Shown: positions 34,198 to 43,667 of the stretch, piece by piece
Position numbering within the stretch: position 1 is the stretch's first letter
Layout of the letters: each line of letters opens with the position of its first letter
NCBI RefSeq assembly: GCF_016629525.1
Contig: NZ_AP024269.1
Coordinates: 1,426,001-1,490,000 of the forward strand
DNA length: 64,000 nt
Reading direction: 5' to 3'
Origin: Kaistia sp. 32K
GTDB taxonomy: Bacteria > Pseudomonadota > Alphaproteobacteria > Rhizobiales > Kaistiaceae
The notes under the pieces: generated by a model
The model's database searches: none
What the model saw: the letters and a program-made list of their open reading frames with translations, nothing else
What the model was told of the DNA's origin: nothing
Program-made: the position numbers and the translations under genes

Positions 34198-36318
34198 TCA
34201 GGCGGCCGAGATCTTGACCGCGTCGGTCGAGAGCGCGCCCTCGCGGACGGTCAAGCCGATGCCGCCATCCCGGAACGCTTCAGCGCTGTCGTCGGTCGCC
34301 TCGATGGCGACGCCGCCGACGGTGGCCGAGATCGTCGAGCCGACGACCTTGGCGTGGACGGGGATCGCCTGCTCCAGCACGAAGTCGAACGGCTTCGAAG
34401 CCAGGACAACTTCCTTGTCGTCGCGGACGCGCACGATCTGCAACTCGCCGCTCTGCGTGACGCGCAGGTCGTAGTAGCGACGCAGGCCCTGGACGCGCAG
34501 CGCGACGCCGCCATAGACGGCGAGATGGATCATGATGTCGGCGTCGAGCGCGTAATCGGTCCATTCGCGCGTGCCGTGCGAGACGATGCCGTCACCGAGC
34601 GACTGCGAGATGCGGAAGCTCGGCGGGAAGCGCTTCGAGAAGAAGCTGACGCCGTTGACCCAGGCCATGCGCCAGAAATCGCCGTCGCCGGCCGGACGCT
34701 TCAGCGTCACTTCCGGCGCGCCGTCCCAGCGCAGATAGTCGACCAGGATCTTGCCGTCGGCGCGCGGACCGGATGCCGTCAGCACGACGCCGATCTCGGC
34801 GATCGGCTGGCCGTCGAGCTCCGGCAGGCGCCACGAGAGCACGGTGTCGGCGCCGGGGGCGAGCGTCACCGCCTCGCCGTCGACATCGCGCAGCTTGTCG
34901 GCGCCGTCATAGACGCGCAGACGCAGGCGAGCTTCGACGGCGCCCTTGTTGGCGGCCGGCGCCACGAGGCGCGCCGTCACCACCTGGCCCGGATAGACCA
35001 GCGGCGTCGCCATCAGGTCGTAGGTGCGCATGTTGAGCAGCTCGGGCGGCGAGAAGGTCGGCGTGATCGCCGCCGCTTCCTGGCCGGGGCCGAGCGCCTC
35101 GTAGCCGATCGAGAGCGCGCGCGCCGGGCCGAACTCCTCGTTGCCGACGCGGAGGAACGCATTCGCCGTGAAGCCGCCCTGCGGCCGGAAACCCTGCTGG
35201 CTGCCCGGCAGCGAGAAGTGGAACTGCGCGCCGTCCTTCGGCTTGTCGAGACGGCCTTCGCCGGCGAGCAGGCGGCCGAGATTGGCGAGGTAGTAGGAAA
35301 CGCGGACGGCGTCGTTGATCGAATTGCCGCCATCGGCCGAGGAGATCAGCAGACGGTCGGCGATCGGGCCGCGCCAGTCGGGGCCGGCCTCGATGCCGTC
35401 GAGACCCAGCATGATGCCCATCAGGCAGCCGACATTGCCGGCGTTGCAATCGGTGTCCCAGCCCGACGTGTTGACGATCATCTGCGCCTTCTGGAAATCG
35501 TCGGGCGCATAGAGCACCGACATGATCATCAGCGCGTGGTTCGGCACGACGTGACAGTTGCCGGGATATTTGTCGTAGCCGTAATGGTCCTGGATCAGCT
35601 GCCGGGCGACGCGCCAGTCGGCGTTCTCCTTGTGCCAGCGGCGGACGTCGGCGATCAGCTTGGCGATCAGGCTGTCGGCCGGGATGACCGAGAGGCCGAC
35701 ATCGAGCAGGTGGTCGATGTCGCGGCTCTTGAAGGCTTCCGCTTCCATCGCCGCCCAGAGCATGGCCGCATAGACGGATTCGCCGTCATGGCTGACCTTG
35801 CCGGCCTGCTCGGCGAGCTTCGCCGCCAGCTTCGGCTGGTTCGGCGCGACCAGCGCCCAGCCGTCGATGAAGATCTGCGCGCCGATCTGCTCGGCGACCG
35901 GCTGGCCGTTGACGGCGATCGAGCCGGAGGCGGGGGCGGGGATGCCCTTCTTCAGGTTGATCCAGGCAGTGTGCTCGGTCGAGTTGCCGACGCCACCCCA
36001 CCACAGGATCGAGCGCTCCTCGACGATGTAGTTGAGCCAGGCCTTGCCGATGTCCTCGGCCTTGAGGTCCGGCGAGATGCCGTAGTCTTCCAGCGCGCGG
36101 ACGAAGGTGAAGGTGCCGGCGACGTCGTCATCGGTGACGACGAGCGGCTGGTCGAGGCGATCGTGGACGTAATAGTCGATCGGCCCCAGCTCTTCCATGA
36201 TGCGCTGGTAGGTCCAGCCCTCGAACGGGCGGCCGAGATAGACGCCGATCAGCTTGCCGAGAACGCCGGCATAGACGCGGTCCAGATAATCGTTCGGTAG
36301 GGTCAATGTTGCCTCCAT
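34198..36318 (-). CDS. ADP-ribosylglycohydrolase-fold enzyme with beta-sandwich C-terminus
   Basis: A 706-residue protein. Residues 1-350 match the ARH/DraG fold: the metal motifs are VTDDDVAGTF and GWDTDCNAGNVG, with early GVLGKLIGVYLGRPFEG. The remaining 350 residues look like one or two all-beta, lectin-like domains (FWRMAWVNG, WTDYALDADIMIH), as in carbohydrate-active enzymes. No signal peptide is seen. It lies 13 bases after a sugar-ABC permease gene, so a cytoplasmic N- or O-glycosidase for the imported sugar is more likely than a protein de-ADP-ribosylase. The start may be the TTG at 36306, behind GGAGG, not the ATG. Confidence 0.85.
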   Translation of the reverse strand: MEATLTLPNDYLDRVYAGVLGKLIGVYLGRPFEGWTYQRIMEELGPIDYYVHDRLDQPLVVTDDDVAGTFTFVRALEDYGISPDLKAEDIGKAWLNYIVEERSILWWGGVGNSTEHTAWINLKKGIPAPASGSIAVNGQPVAEQIGAQIFIDGWALVAPNQPKLAAKLAEQAGKVSHDGESVYAAMLWAAMEAEAFKSRDIDHLLDVGLSVIPADSLIAKLIADVRRWHKENADWRVARQLIQDHYGYDKYPGNCHVVPNHALMIMSVLYAPDDFQKAQMIVNTSGWDTDCNAGNVGCLMGIMLGLDGIEAGPDWRGPIADRLLISSADGGNSINDAVRVSYYLANLGRLLAGEGRLDKPKDGAQFHFSLPGSQQGFRPQGGFTANAFLRVGNEEFGPARALSIGYEALGPGQEAAAITPTFSPPELLNMRTYDLMATPLVYPGQVVTARLVAPAANKGAVEARLRLRVYDGADKLRDVDGEAVTLAPGADTVLSWRLPELDGQPIAEIGVVLTASGPRADGKILVDYLRWDGAPEVTLKRPAGDGDFWRMAWVNGVSFFSKRFPPSFRISQSLGDGIVSHGTREWTDYALDADIMIHLAVYGGVALRVQGLRRYYDLRVTQSGELQIVRVRDDKEVVLASKPFDFVLEQAIPVHAKVVGSTISATVGGVAIEATDDSAEAFRDGGIGLTVREGALSTDAVKISAA

Positions 36319-36331
36319 GGAAACTTTGTTC

Positions 36332-37177
36332 TCAGCCCTTCACCGAGCCGCCGGCCATGCCTTCGATGAAGCGGCGCTGCAGCAGGACGAAGAGGATGAC
36401 GACGGGAAGGACGATGATCAGCGCGGCGGCCATGATCTCACCCCAGTCCGAGCTGTACTGGCCGCTCAGCAGGAAGAAGGAGACGATGGCCGTCATGTTG
36501 TCGGAGCCCTGCAGGAAGGTCGTGGCGATCAGGAACTCGTTCCACGAATAGAGCCCGATGATCAGCGCGACGGTCAGGATGCCGGGCGAGACGATCGGCA
36601 GCATCACCCGGGTGAAGATCTGCCAGTGATTGGCGCCGTCGATCTGGGCTGCTTCTTCCAGCTCGCGCGGAATGGCGAGGAAATAGGTCCGCAGCAGCAT
36701 GACGGCGAAGGGCGAGAAGATCGCCGTGTAGATCAGCGCCACGGCGAAGGGGTTGTTGATCAGCCCGAGCTTGGCGAAGCCGAAATAGAGCGGGAACAGG
36801 AAGAGCTGGATCGGCGCCGTGGTGGTGCCGAGCAGGTAGAAGGTGACGATCTTCCAGCTCTCGATCTTGCGCCGGGCCAGAACATAGGCCGTCAGCGACG
36901 ACGTCGAGCACACCAGGACGATGGTGGTCGCCGTCAGGATGGCCGAGTTCAGCATGGTGGTCGAGAAGCGGGCGTCTTCCCAGGCGCGGGTGAAATTGTC
37001 CCAGCGGAAGGTTTCCGGCCACGCCAGCGGATTCTGCACGATCTGCGCCGCCGGCTTGACGGAATTGAGCACCAGCAGCGCGATCGGGAACAGCGTGATA
37101 ACAAGCGCGATGACGAGCACGCCATAGGTCAGGAGGAGCGTCGTCCGGCTCTCGACGAGTTTCACTTCGTGCTTCAC
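36332..37177 (-). CDS. Carbohydrate ABC permease, MalG type
   Basis: A 281-residue permease with six predicted helices and the EAA loop (YFLAIPRELEEAAQIDGAN) of CUT1 importers. The GTG start overlaps the TGA of the upstream permease gene (GTGA). It pairs with that gene as the MalF/MalG-type channel for the solute-binding protein at 38084. Confidence 0.93.
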   Translation of the reverse strand: MKHEVKLVESRTTLLLTYGVLVIALVITLFPIALLVLNSVKPAAQIVQNPLAWPETFRWDNFTRAWEDARFSTTMLNSAILTATTIVLVCSTSSLTAYVLARRKIESWKIVTFYLLGTTTAPIQLFLFPLYFGFAKLGLINNPFAVALIYTAIFSPFAVMLLRTYFLAIPRELEEAAQIDGANHWQIFTRVMLPIVSPGILTVALIIGLYSWNEFLIATTFLQGSDNMTAIVSFFLLSGQYSSDWGEIMAAALIIVLPVVILFVLLQRRFIEGMAGGSVKG

Positions 37178-38019
37178 TGGTGGAACTCCTTGGCCTGCGC
37201 CCGGATGTAGAAGGCGGTCGCGATCAGGCCGAACAGGCTGATGACGACGGCGACGGCCGCGGCCTTGCCGACGGCGAGGTCATAGAAGGCGCTGCGATAG
37301 GCGAGGGTGGAGAGCACTTCGCTGGAGAAGGCGGGGCCGCCCTGGGTCAGGATGTAGACGAAGTCGAAGACGAGGAACGACCAGATGACGGTCATGATCA
37401 TCATCAGCGTGATGGTCGGCCGGATGGCCGGGATCAGCACGTAGCGCAACGTGTTCCAGAAGCTGACGCCTTCGACGCGGGCGAACTCGATCTGCTCCTG
37501 CGGCACCTGGCGCAGCGCGGCAAAGAAGATCACGCAGAGGAAGCCCCACCAGTGCCAGAGGTCGACGGTGGCGATGCCGAGTAGCGCGGTGGAGGGCTGC
37601 GTCAGCGGGTCGACCGTCGGGAAGCCCATGCGCTGGAGCATGCCGTTCACGCCCGAGACCGGGCTGTAGATCATGCCCTGCCAGACGCGCGCCAGGATGG
37701 CGGTCGCGATGATCATCGGCATGAAATAGATCACCTGGAAGAACATGCTGCCGCGCTTGGCGACGAGCAGCAGCGTCGCCGCCAGCAATCCCATGAAGAT
37801 CGGGATCGTCAGGAAGATGCCGGTCCAGATCAGATTGTTGGTGAGCGCCGTCCAGAACACGCGGTCGTACCAGAGCGCCTGGAAATTCTGCAAGCCGATG
37901 AAGACGGGCGTCGTGATGCCGTCCCAGCGGAAGAAGGCCAGCGCGATGGTCAGGAGTGCCGGAATAAGGATGATGACGACATTGATGAGCAATGTCGGGA
38001 CGAGATAGAGCCGATGCAT
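37174..38019 (-). CDS. Carbohydrate ABC permease, MalF type
   Basis: A 281-residue permease with six predicted helices and the EAA loop region (QVPQEQIEFARVEGVSFWNT). Together with the MalG-type partner it forms the membrane channel. An ATPase gene is missing from this operon, so an ATPase encoded elsewhere (shared MsmK/UgpC-type) must energise it. Confidence 0.93.
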   Translation of the reverse strand: MHRLYLVPTLLINVVIILIPALLTIALAFFRWDGITTPVFIGLQNFQALWYDRVFWTALTNNLIWTGIFLTIPIFMGLLAATLLLVAKRGSMFFQVIYFMPMIIATAILARVWQGMIYSPVSGVNGMLQRMGFPTVDPLTQPSTALLGIATVDLWHWWGFLCVIFFAALRQVPQEQIEFARVEGVSFWNTLRYVLIPAIRPTITLMMIMTVIWSFLVFDFVYILTQGGPAFSSEVLSTLAYRSAFYDLAVGKAAAVAVVISLFGLIATAFYIRAQAKEFHQ

Positions 38020-38083
38020 GCTGGTTTCTCCGCGGGAAGGCGCGGCGGCGCCGATCGCGCCGCCGCTCCGTCAGGCGTGGGGT

Positions 38084-39400
38084 TTACCGGGCCGGGATGG
38101 CCGGCACCTTGCCGTCGGCCTTTTCCTGCAGGAACGACGCGTTCAACTGCTCCAGGAACTGGGCGGTGGTGGTGCGGCCGAGCCAGACTTCCTCGATGCC
38201 GCTGACCAGGTAGGAATCGGTCGCCGGCGGCAGGAAGGTCCAGGTCGTGTAGCCGTAGTGGTTGTCGCCGACGGCGTCGGCCAGTGTCTTCATCGTCTCG
38301 TTGTAGAGCGGCAGGCCGTTGTCGACCTTCACCTTCGACAGGTCGTCCAGCGGCGTGTTCCACTCGCCCGGCCAGACCGAGTTCATGACGCCGTAGGTGC
38401 GGTCGGAGAAGATGTAGTCGATCGCCGTCGCGGCGCCGTCGGCGTTCTTGGAAGCCGAGGCGATCGAGAAGGTCGAGCCGACGCCGAGCGGATAGACCGG
38501 GCCGGCGAGGCCCTCGGCGCTCGGGAAGCCGACGAAGCCGGCCTCGGCGTTGTTGCGCGGGAAATAGGTGTTCACGCGCTGGAACTGCCAGGTGCCCGTG
38601 GGCATCATGCCGGCTTGGCCGGATGCCATCTGGGCGAAGGCCTGCTCGTCGGTGAGCGAGAAGTAGTTGGGGCCGAAATAGCCCTTCTGCCACCAGCGGT
38701 TCAGCGTATCGATCGCCTTGACGAAGGGCTCGGCCGTCCAGGGAATCTCGCCCTTCAGCGCCTTGTAGACGTTCTCCGGACCGGCGATCGAGTTCAGTAC
38801 GATCGAGACATAGTGCTCGTTGGCCGGGCGCCAGTTGGCGTTGCCCGAGGCGAAGGGCACGATCTTCTCGGCCAGCATGGCGTCGGCCAGCGTCTCGATC
38901 TCGGCGATCGTCGTCGGCGCCTTCCAGCCATGCTTCTCGAACAGGGTCTTGTTGTAGAAGAGGCCGAGCGTCTCGTAGGTCTTCGGCAGCGCATAGAGCT
39001 TGCCGTCATACTTGCCCATCTCGATGAAGACGGGGAGGATGCGGTCGCCCCAGCCGAAGCGGGTGAGATAGTCGTCGAGCGGCAGCAGCTGGCCGGCTCG
39101 GGCCATCGGCGCGACATAGGTCGGGCCGGCGGTATAGACGATGTCGGGGCCGTTGCCGGACAGAAGCGCCACGCGCATCTGCTTGTCGAGCTCGGTGCCG
39201 CGATAGTCGATGGTCAGCTTGAGGTCCGGGTGGTCGGCATTGAAGGGCTCGATGATGCCGGTCTTGATGAAGCCCTGCTGCTGCGGATCGGCCGCCTCGT
39301 ACCACCAGGTGATGGGCTTGCCCCCCGCGAGGGCGCTGCCGATCAGGGCGGTGCTGGCGAGGAGCCCGAGGGATCCGGCGATGAATGTGCGTCTGTTCAT
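38084..39400 (-). CDS. Carbohydrate ABC extracellular solute-binding protein
   Basis: A 438-residue family 1 solute-binding protein with a signal peptide (MNRRTFIAGSLGLLASTA), whose RRTF start is compatible with Tat export. The mature chain has the WWYEAADPQQQ opening and the MPTGTWQF hinge segment of sugar-binding proteins. Second gene of the operon after the LacI regulator gene. The sugar is unknown. Confidence 0.92.
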   Translation of the reverse strand: MNRRTFIAGSLGLLASTALIGSALAGGKPITWWYEAADPQQQGFIKTGIIEPFNADHPDLKLTIDYRGTELDKQMRVALLSGNGPDIVYTAGPTYVAPMARAGQLLPLDDYLTRFGWGDRILPVFIEMGKYDGKLYALPKTYETLGLFYNKTLFEKHGWKAPTTIAEIETLADAMLAEKIVPFASGNANWRPANEHYVSIVLNSIAGPENVYKALKGEIPWTAEPFVKAIDTLNRWWQKGYFGPNYFSLTDEQAFAQMASGQAGMMPTGTWQFQRVNTYFPRNNAEAGFVGFPSAEGLAGPVYPLGVGSTFSIASASKNADGAATAIDYIFSDRTYGVMNSVWPGEWNTPLDDLSKVKVDNGLPLYNETMKTLADAVGDNHYGYTTWTFLPPATDSYLVSGIEEVWLGRTTTAQFLEQLNASFLQEKADGKVPAIPAR

Positions 39401-39427
39401 GGTTTCCTCCTGAGATCAGTCTGACGT

Positions 39428-40432
39428 CTAGACCGTGCCGCGCTCGATCAGCTGGAACGGCATTTCCTCGGTAGTGCCTCCGCCCGAGCGGGATCCGCTC
39501 AGACGGTCGATCAGGATTTCGGCTGCCTTCTCTCCCATCCGGTCCTGGAACTGAGCGACGGTGCTGAGCGGCGGGGTCACCAGCCGCGCCGCCGAGATGT
39601 CGTCGAAACCGAAGACGGCGATCTGGCCGGGGATGTCGATGCCCCGCTCGCGCAGCGCCTGCATGACGCCGATCGCCATCAAATCGTTGGCGGCGAAGAT
39701 CGCGGTCGGCTCGTAGCCGGTGGCGAGGATCGCCTCGGCGGCGCGAAATCCACCCGCCTCGCTGAAGGCGCTCTCGATCGCGACCAGCGGCTCGATGCCG
39801 GCGCGGGCGAGCGCCTCGCGATAGCCCTCGACGCGCACACCCTGCGGTCCGCCGCTGCCCGCCACCATGGCGATGCGCCGATGGCCCTTGGCGATGAGGT
39901 GCTCGGTGACGGCGACGGCGGCGGCCCGGCTGTCGACGAAGATGTCGTCGACGGCGAGATCGCCGCCTCGCTTCTTGGCCGATTCAATCCGCACCACCGG
40001 GACGCCGGTGTTGAGCAGGGGCACGAAATCCTGCACGCGCACCGTGAAGAAGACGCCGATGACGCCGTCGACGCGGCCCTGCCGGGCCCAGTCGAGAAAG
40101 TGCCGCTCGCGCGCCGGCACGCCGTCGGTGTTGACGGCGATGACGTCGTAGTCGCGCTCCTGGGCGATCTTCTGAACGCCGCGGATGAGGCCCGGATAGA
40201 AGGGGTTGGTGATGTCGGGGACGATGCAGGCGATGGTCATCGTCCGGCGCGTCTTCAGCGCCTGCGCGAAGCGGTTCGGGACATAGCCGAGCTCCTCGGC
40301 GACGGCGCGGATCCGCTGCACGGTCTCGGCCGAGACCGACTGCGTGCTGGCGCCTCCCAGCACCATCGACACCGTCGCCTGCGAGACGCCGGCACGGATG
40401 GCGACATCCTTCTGGGTTGGCCTGCTCGACAC
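39428..40432 (-). CDS. LacI-family transcriptional regulator
   Basis: A 334-residue repressor with an N-terminal helix-turn-helix (TQKDVAIRAGVSQATVSMVL) and a sugar-binding core. The GTG start follows AGGAGG at good spacing. It is the first gene of the sugar operon and is preceded by a strong palindrome at 40444-40470, so it very probably represses itself and the transporter until the sugar or a derivative is present. Confidence 0.95.
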   Translation of the reverse strand: MSSRPTQKDVAIRAGVSQATVSMVLGGASTQSVSAETVQRIRAVAEELGYVPNRFAQALKTRRTMTIACIVPDITNPFYPGLIRGVQKIAQERDYDVIAVNTDGVPARERHFLDWARQGRVDGVIGVFFTVRVQDFVPLLNTGVPVVRIESAKKRGGDLAVDDIFVDSRAAAVAVTEHLIAKGHRRIAMVAGSGGPQGVRVEGYREALARAGIEPLVAIESAFSEAGGFRAAEAILATGYEPTAIFAANDLMAIGVMQALRERGIDIPGQIAVFGFDDISAARLVTPPLSTVAQFQDRMGEKAAEILIDRLSGSRSGGGTTEEMPFQLIERGTV

Positions 40433-40443
40433 CGATGCTCCTC

Positions 40444-40470
40444 CTTATACGTATTATTTATACGTATAAG
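40444..40470. promoter_or_regulatory. LacI-type operator palindrome
   Basis: Perfect inverted repeat with 10-bp arms, CTTATACGTA and TACGTATAAG, around a 7-base AT spacer; each arm also contains the smaller palindrome TACGTA. It lies 12 bases upstream of the LacI gene start, overlapping the zone of its ribosome binding site, and stands out as AT-rich in GC-rich surroundings. Confidence 0.8.
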
Positions 40471-40651
40471 TGAGCTTTTGCGGAGTCAAATGGATTCCTT
40501 TGCTCCATCTCCGCCTCGCGGTGAAAGACCCGTCCGGTGGACAGGCTGTTCAACGCCAGGCTGTGGCGGCGGCATGGCCGAAGCGGCTCCGGCGACCTAC
40601 ATGGGGCTCGAACAAGCGCGGATTTCGCGCTTTGAGCCACGGGAGATCCCC

Positions 40652-41581
40652 ATGTCGAACGGCATCCATCACGTTACCGCGATCTCCGGCCCGGCCCGCC
40701 GCAACCTCGGGTTCTATGCCGGCATTCTCGGGCTGCGCCTCGTCAAGAAGACCGTCAATTTCGACGATCCCGGCACCTATCACTTCTATTATGGCGACGA
40801 GGCGGGCCATCCGGGCACGCTTCTGACCTTCTTCCCCTGGGAGACGGCGTCGAAGGGCCAGGTCGGCACCGGCGAGACCTTCGAGACGGCGTTCCGCGTG
40901 CCGGCGGCCGCGATCGGCTACTGGGCGCAGCGCTTCGTCGAGAAGGGCGTCGCACACGAGACGCCGGCGCGGCGTTTCGGCGAGCCGGTGCTGTCGTTCC
41001 GCGATCCCGACGGCATGCGGCTGGCGCTGGTCGGCGTCGCCGGCGCGGAAAGCGAGCCCGGACGGGAAGCGGCCGACATTCCGGCCGAGATGGCGATCCG
41101 CGGCTTCCATTCGGTGACGCTGCTGATCGAGGACGCGCAGCCGACCGGCGGCATCCTCGCCGACGTCTTCGGCTTCGCCGAGACGGCGAGCGAGGGGACG
41201 ACGGTTCGCTACCAGGTCGCGGGTGAGGGGCAGGGCGGCATCGTCGACCTTCGCGTCGCGCCCGGCTTTCCGCGTGGAAACCTCGGCGCTGCGTCGGTGC
41301 ATCACGTCGCCTTCCGCGCCGCCGACGACGCGGCGCAGGCGGCGATGGTCGAGAGGCTGGTGGCGAACCACGGCCTCCGGACGACACGGCAGAAGGACCG
41401 CGCCTATTTCCGCTCGGTCTATTTCCACGAGCCGAACGGCGTCCTGTTCGAGATCGCCACCGACGTCCCGGGCTTCGCCGTCGACGAGCCGCTGGCCGGT
41501 CTCGGCCAGTCGCTGAAGCTGCCGGCCTTCCTCGAGCCCCGCCGCGCCACGCTCGAGCGCGTCCTGCCGGATCTCGGCTGA
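40652..41581 (+). CDS. Ring-cleaving dioxygenase-like VOC protein
   Basis: A 309-residue protein with two vicinal-oxygen-chelate halves, resembling MhqO-type ring-cleaving dioxygenases. Metal ligands are probably His in IHHVTAIS and in VHHVAFR and Glu in GVLFEIATD. The ATG at 40652 follows GGGAG; the long open frame upstream is antisense to the LacI gene and not coding. Such enzymes act on hydroquinones or catechols. It is convergent with an MFS transporter gene. Confidence 0.88.
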   Translation: MSNGIHHVTAISGPARRNLGFYAGILGLRLVKKTVNFDDPGTYHFYYGDEAGHPGTLLTFFPWETASKGQVGTGETFETAFRVPAAAIGYWAQRFVEKGVAHETPARRFGEPVLSFRDPDGMRLALVGVAGAESEPGREAADIPAEMAIRGFHSVTLLIEDAQPTGGILADVFGFAETASEGTTVRYQVAGEGQGGIVDLRVAPGFPRGNLGAASVHHVAFRAADDAAQAAMVERLVANHGLRTTRQKDRAYFRSVYFHEPNGVLFEIATDVPGFAVDEPLAGLGQSLKLPAFLEPRRATLERVLPDLG

Positions 41582-41587
41582 GGCGCC

Positions 41588-41622
41588 CAAACGAAAACGG
41601 CCCGCGCGAAAGCGCGGGCCGT
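41588..41622 (-). terminator. Terminator for the MFS gene
   Basis: 11-bp stem ACGGCCCGCGC / GCGCGGGCCGT with a 4-base loop; on the minus strand it is followed by TTTTCGTTT. It sits between convergent genes and may work both ways. Confidence 0.85.
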
Positions 41623-41649
41623 AAAAGATGGACTGGACGAAGCCGGTGC

Positions 41650-42999
41650 TTACGCGTCGATGTCGACGTCCTTGGTCTCCTTGCCGGCGATGAGCGCGAT
41701 CAGCGTCAGCGTCGCCATCGCCGACAAATAGATGCCGACCCAGAACGGGCTGCCGCCGCCATAGCTCCAGAGCGCCACGGCGACGAAGGGCGCCACGGCG
41801 GCGCCGAGGATCGACGACACGTTGTAGGAGATGCCCGAGCCGGTATAGCGGACATTGGCCGGGAACAGTTCCGGCAGCAGCGCGCCCATCGGCCCGAAGG
41901 TCATGCCCATCAGCGTGAAGCCGAGGATCAGCCAGGCCATGACGCCGACCGTGCCGGCGGCGAGCAGCGGCACCCAGACGAGGCCGAACAGGATGATGGC
42001 GAGCGTGATCCAGATCAGCGTCTTGCGGCGGCCCCAGCGATCGGCCCAGGGGCCGGACGCGAGCGTGAAGATGCCGAAGAAGACGACGCCGATGATCATC
42101 ATGACGACGAAGGTGCGGTAGTCGTAGCCGAGGCCCGGCAGCGCGGCGTCGATCGCGGCGCGGCCATAGCTGAGCGAGAACGTCGTCATCAGGTAGAACA
42201 GCACATAGGTCGCCAGCATGTAGAAGGTGCCGAGGATCAGCTGCCGCCAATGCAGCTTGAAGGCGGCGGCGAGCGGAACCTTCTGCACCTTGCCGGTCTC
42301 GACCGTCTTCTCGAAGGCCGCGCTCTCGACGAGGTTCAGCCGGACCCAGAGCCCGACGATCACCATCACGACCGAGAACAGGAACGGGATGCGCCAGCCC
42401 CAGTCGAGGAAGGCGGTCGACGGGCGGGACGGATCGTCGGAGGGCATCAGCGCGGCGATGATCAGGAACAGGCCGTTGGCGATGATGAAGCCGACCGGCG
42501 CGCCGAGCTGCGGGAAGGTGCCGAAGATGGCGCGCTTTCCGGCGGGCGCGTTTTCCGTCGCGACCAGCGCCGCGCCGCTCCATTCGCCGCCGATCGCGAA
42601 GCCCTGCGCGAGGCGCAGCAGCACGAGCAGCCCCGGCGCGAACCAGCCGACCATCGCATAGGTCGGCAGCAGGCCGATCAGGAAGGTGGCGATGCCCATG
42701 GTGAGCAATGCGCCGACCAGCGTGATCTTGCGCCCGCGCTTGTCGCCGAGATGGCCGAAGAAGATGGCGCCGATCGGCCGCGCCACCATCGCCGCGCCGA
42801 AGATGGCGAAGGAGTTCAACAGCGCCGTCGTCTCGTTGCCGGGCGGGAAGAACAGATGCGGGAAGACCAGCACGGCCGCCGTCGCATAGACGTAGAAATC
42901 ATAGAATTCGATGGTCGTGCCAACCAGGCTCGCGAGGATGACGCGCGAGCGAGAATTGGCGGGGGCGGCGGGCAGGGCCGCCGCGGTGGTCGATGTCAT
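41650..42999 (-). CDS. MFS transporter, metabolite:H+ symporter type
   Basis: A 449-residue, twelve-helix transporter of the MHS branch (ProP/KgtP/ShiA). Typical motifs are GHLGDKRGRK between helices 2 and 3 and RLAQGFAIGGEWSGA in helix 4-5. These proteins import organic acids, osmolytes or aromatic acids with protons. The ATG is preceded by GGAG. The convergent dioxygenase suggests, but does not prove, an aromatic substrate. Confidence 0.92.
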   Translation of the reverse strand: MTSTTAAALPAAPANSRSRVILASLVGTTIEFYDFYVYATAAVLVFPHLFFPPGNETTALLNSFAIFGAAMVARPIGAIFFGHLGDKRGRKITLVGALLTMGIATFLIGLLPTYAMVGWFAPGLLVLLRLAQGFAIGGEWSGAALVATENAPAGKRAIFGTFPQLGAPVGFIIANGLFLIIAALMPSDDPSRPSTAFLDWGWRIPFLFSVVMVIVGLWVRLNLVESAAFEKTVETGKVQKVPLAAAFKLHWRQLILGTFYMLATYVLFYLMTTFSLSYGRAAIDAALPGLGYDYRTFVVMMIIGVVFFGIFTLASGPWADRWGRRKTLIWITLAIILFGLVWVPLLAAGTVGVMAWLILGFTLMGMTFGPMGALLPELFPANVRYTGSGISYNVSSILGAAVAPFVAVALWSYGGGSPFWVGIYLSAMATLTLIALIAGKETKDVDIDA

Positions 43000-43368
43000 G
43001 GCAAATGGGCTCCACGAGGACGAAGCAGCAGCGACCGGGGTTTTTTACCCACGCGGGACGCGGGTGCGTTGGCCTGCCTGGGCGGGCCCGCCCGTTCGGT
43101 CGTGTTGCCGACTTTTGGAATTATCGACGGAGCGTATAGCCGAGGTTGAGCGTCCGTGCACGCATTCTGTGCAGGAGAGCTCGCGCGCTAAGCGGCGCGT
43201 TCGCCTGCCGCAATCCAGGCGGGTCGCAGTAGATCGATGCCGCGCATAGGTAGCGGCCAAGATGACGCCGTGCCCGATACTGCGGCGGAACTGGCGTTTC
43301 GCGGCGCGACGGCTTTCGGGCCGTCGGGGAATGGCTGTGGCGGAGACCGTGCGCTCCCGGCGCGGGGC
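43000..43368. other. Intergenic region without a convincing gene
   Basis: About 370 bases upstream of the MFS gene. Short ORFs on both strands lack start signals. It probably holds the MFS promoter; I could not identify clear -35/-10 boxes. Confidence 0.4.
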
Positions 43369-43402
43369 AAAAAAGCGGCGCGCGGAACGGGTCCGCGCGC
43401 CG
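43369..43402 (-). terminator. Rho-independent terminator of the small gene at 43422
   Basis: 11-bp stem (CGGCGCGCGGA / TCCGCGCGCCG) followed on the minus strand by C then six T. Confidence 0.85.
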
Positions 43403-43421
43403 GCAATTTCCTGCCTTTCGG

Positions 43422-43667
43422 CTATTCCTTGTCGGCCATCCGCTTCAGCCGGTCGAGCACTTCGGCGACGACGATGTTCGGCGGCGGCTGGCGCGTGCCG
43501 GCCTTCATATTGCTCGGCACGTTCAGGCGCACCTTGACGGCTTCGATATCGACATCCTTGGCGCCGGGGATCGAGGCGACGAAGGCCATGATCGCCGTCA
43601 TGCCGGCATCGATATTGCGCATGGCGTGATTGATCTCGTCGATCAAAGCCTGGGTATTCGGTTCCAT
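43422..43667 (-). CDS. Small conserved-looking protein of unknown function
   Basis: An 81-residue soluble protein (MEPNTQALIDEINHAMRNID onward) with a helical first half and a basic C-terminus (VAEVLDRLKRMADKE). It has a GGAG ahead of the ATG at 43667 and its own terminator, both of which support a real gene. I do not recognise the family; no signal peptide or membrane segment. Confidence 0.65.
   Translation of the reverse strand: MEPNTQALIDEINHAMRNIDAGMTAIMAFVASIPGAKDVDIEAVKVRLNVPSNMKAGTRQPPPNIVVAEVLDRLKRMADKE

Noticed and set aside
34354..36300. 648-codon plus-strand frame antisense to the ADP-ribosylglycohydrolase-like gene
   Set aside because: Arg- and Val-rich shadow of a well-supported gene, with no recognisable motif.
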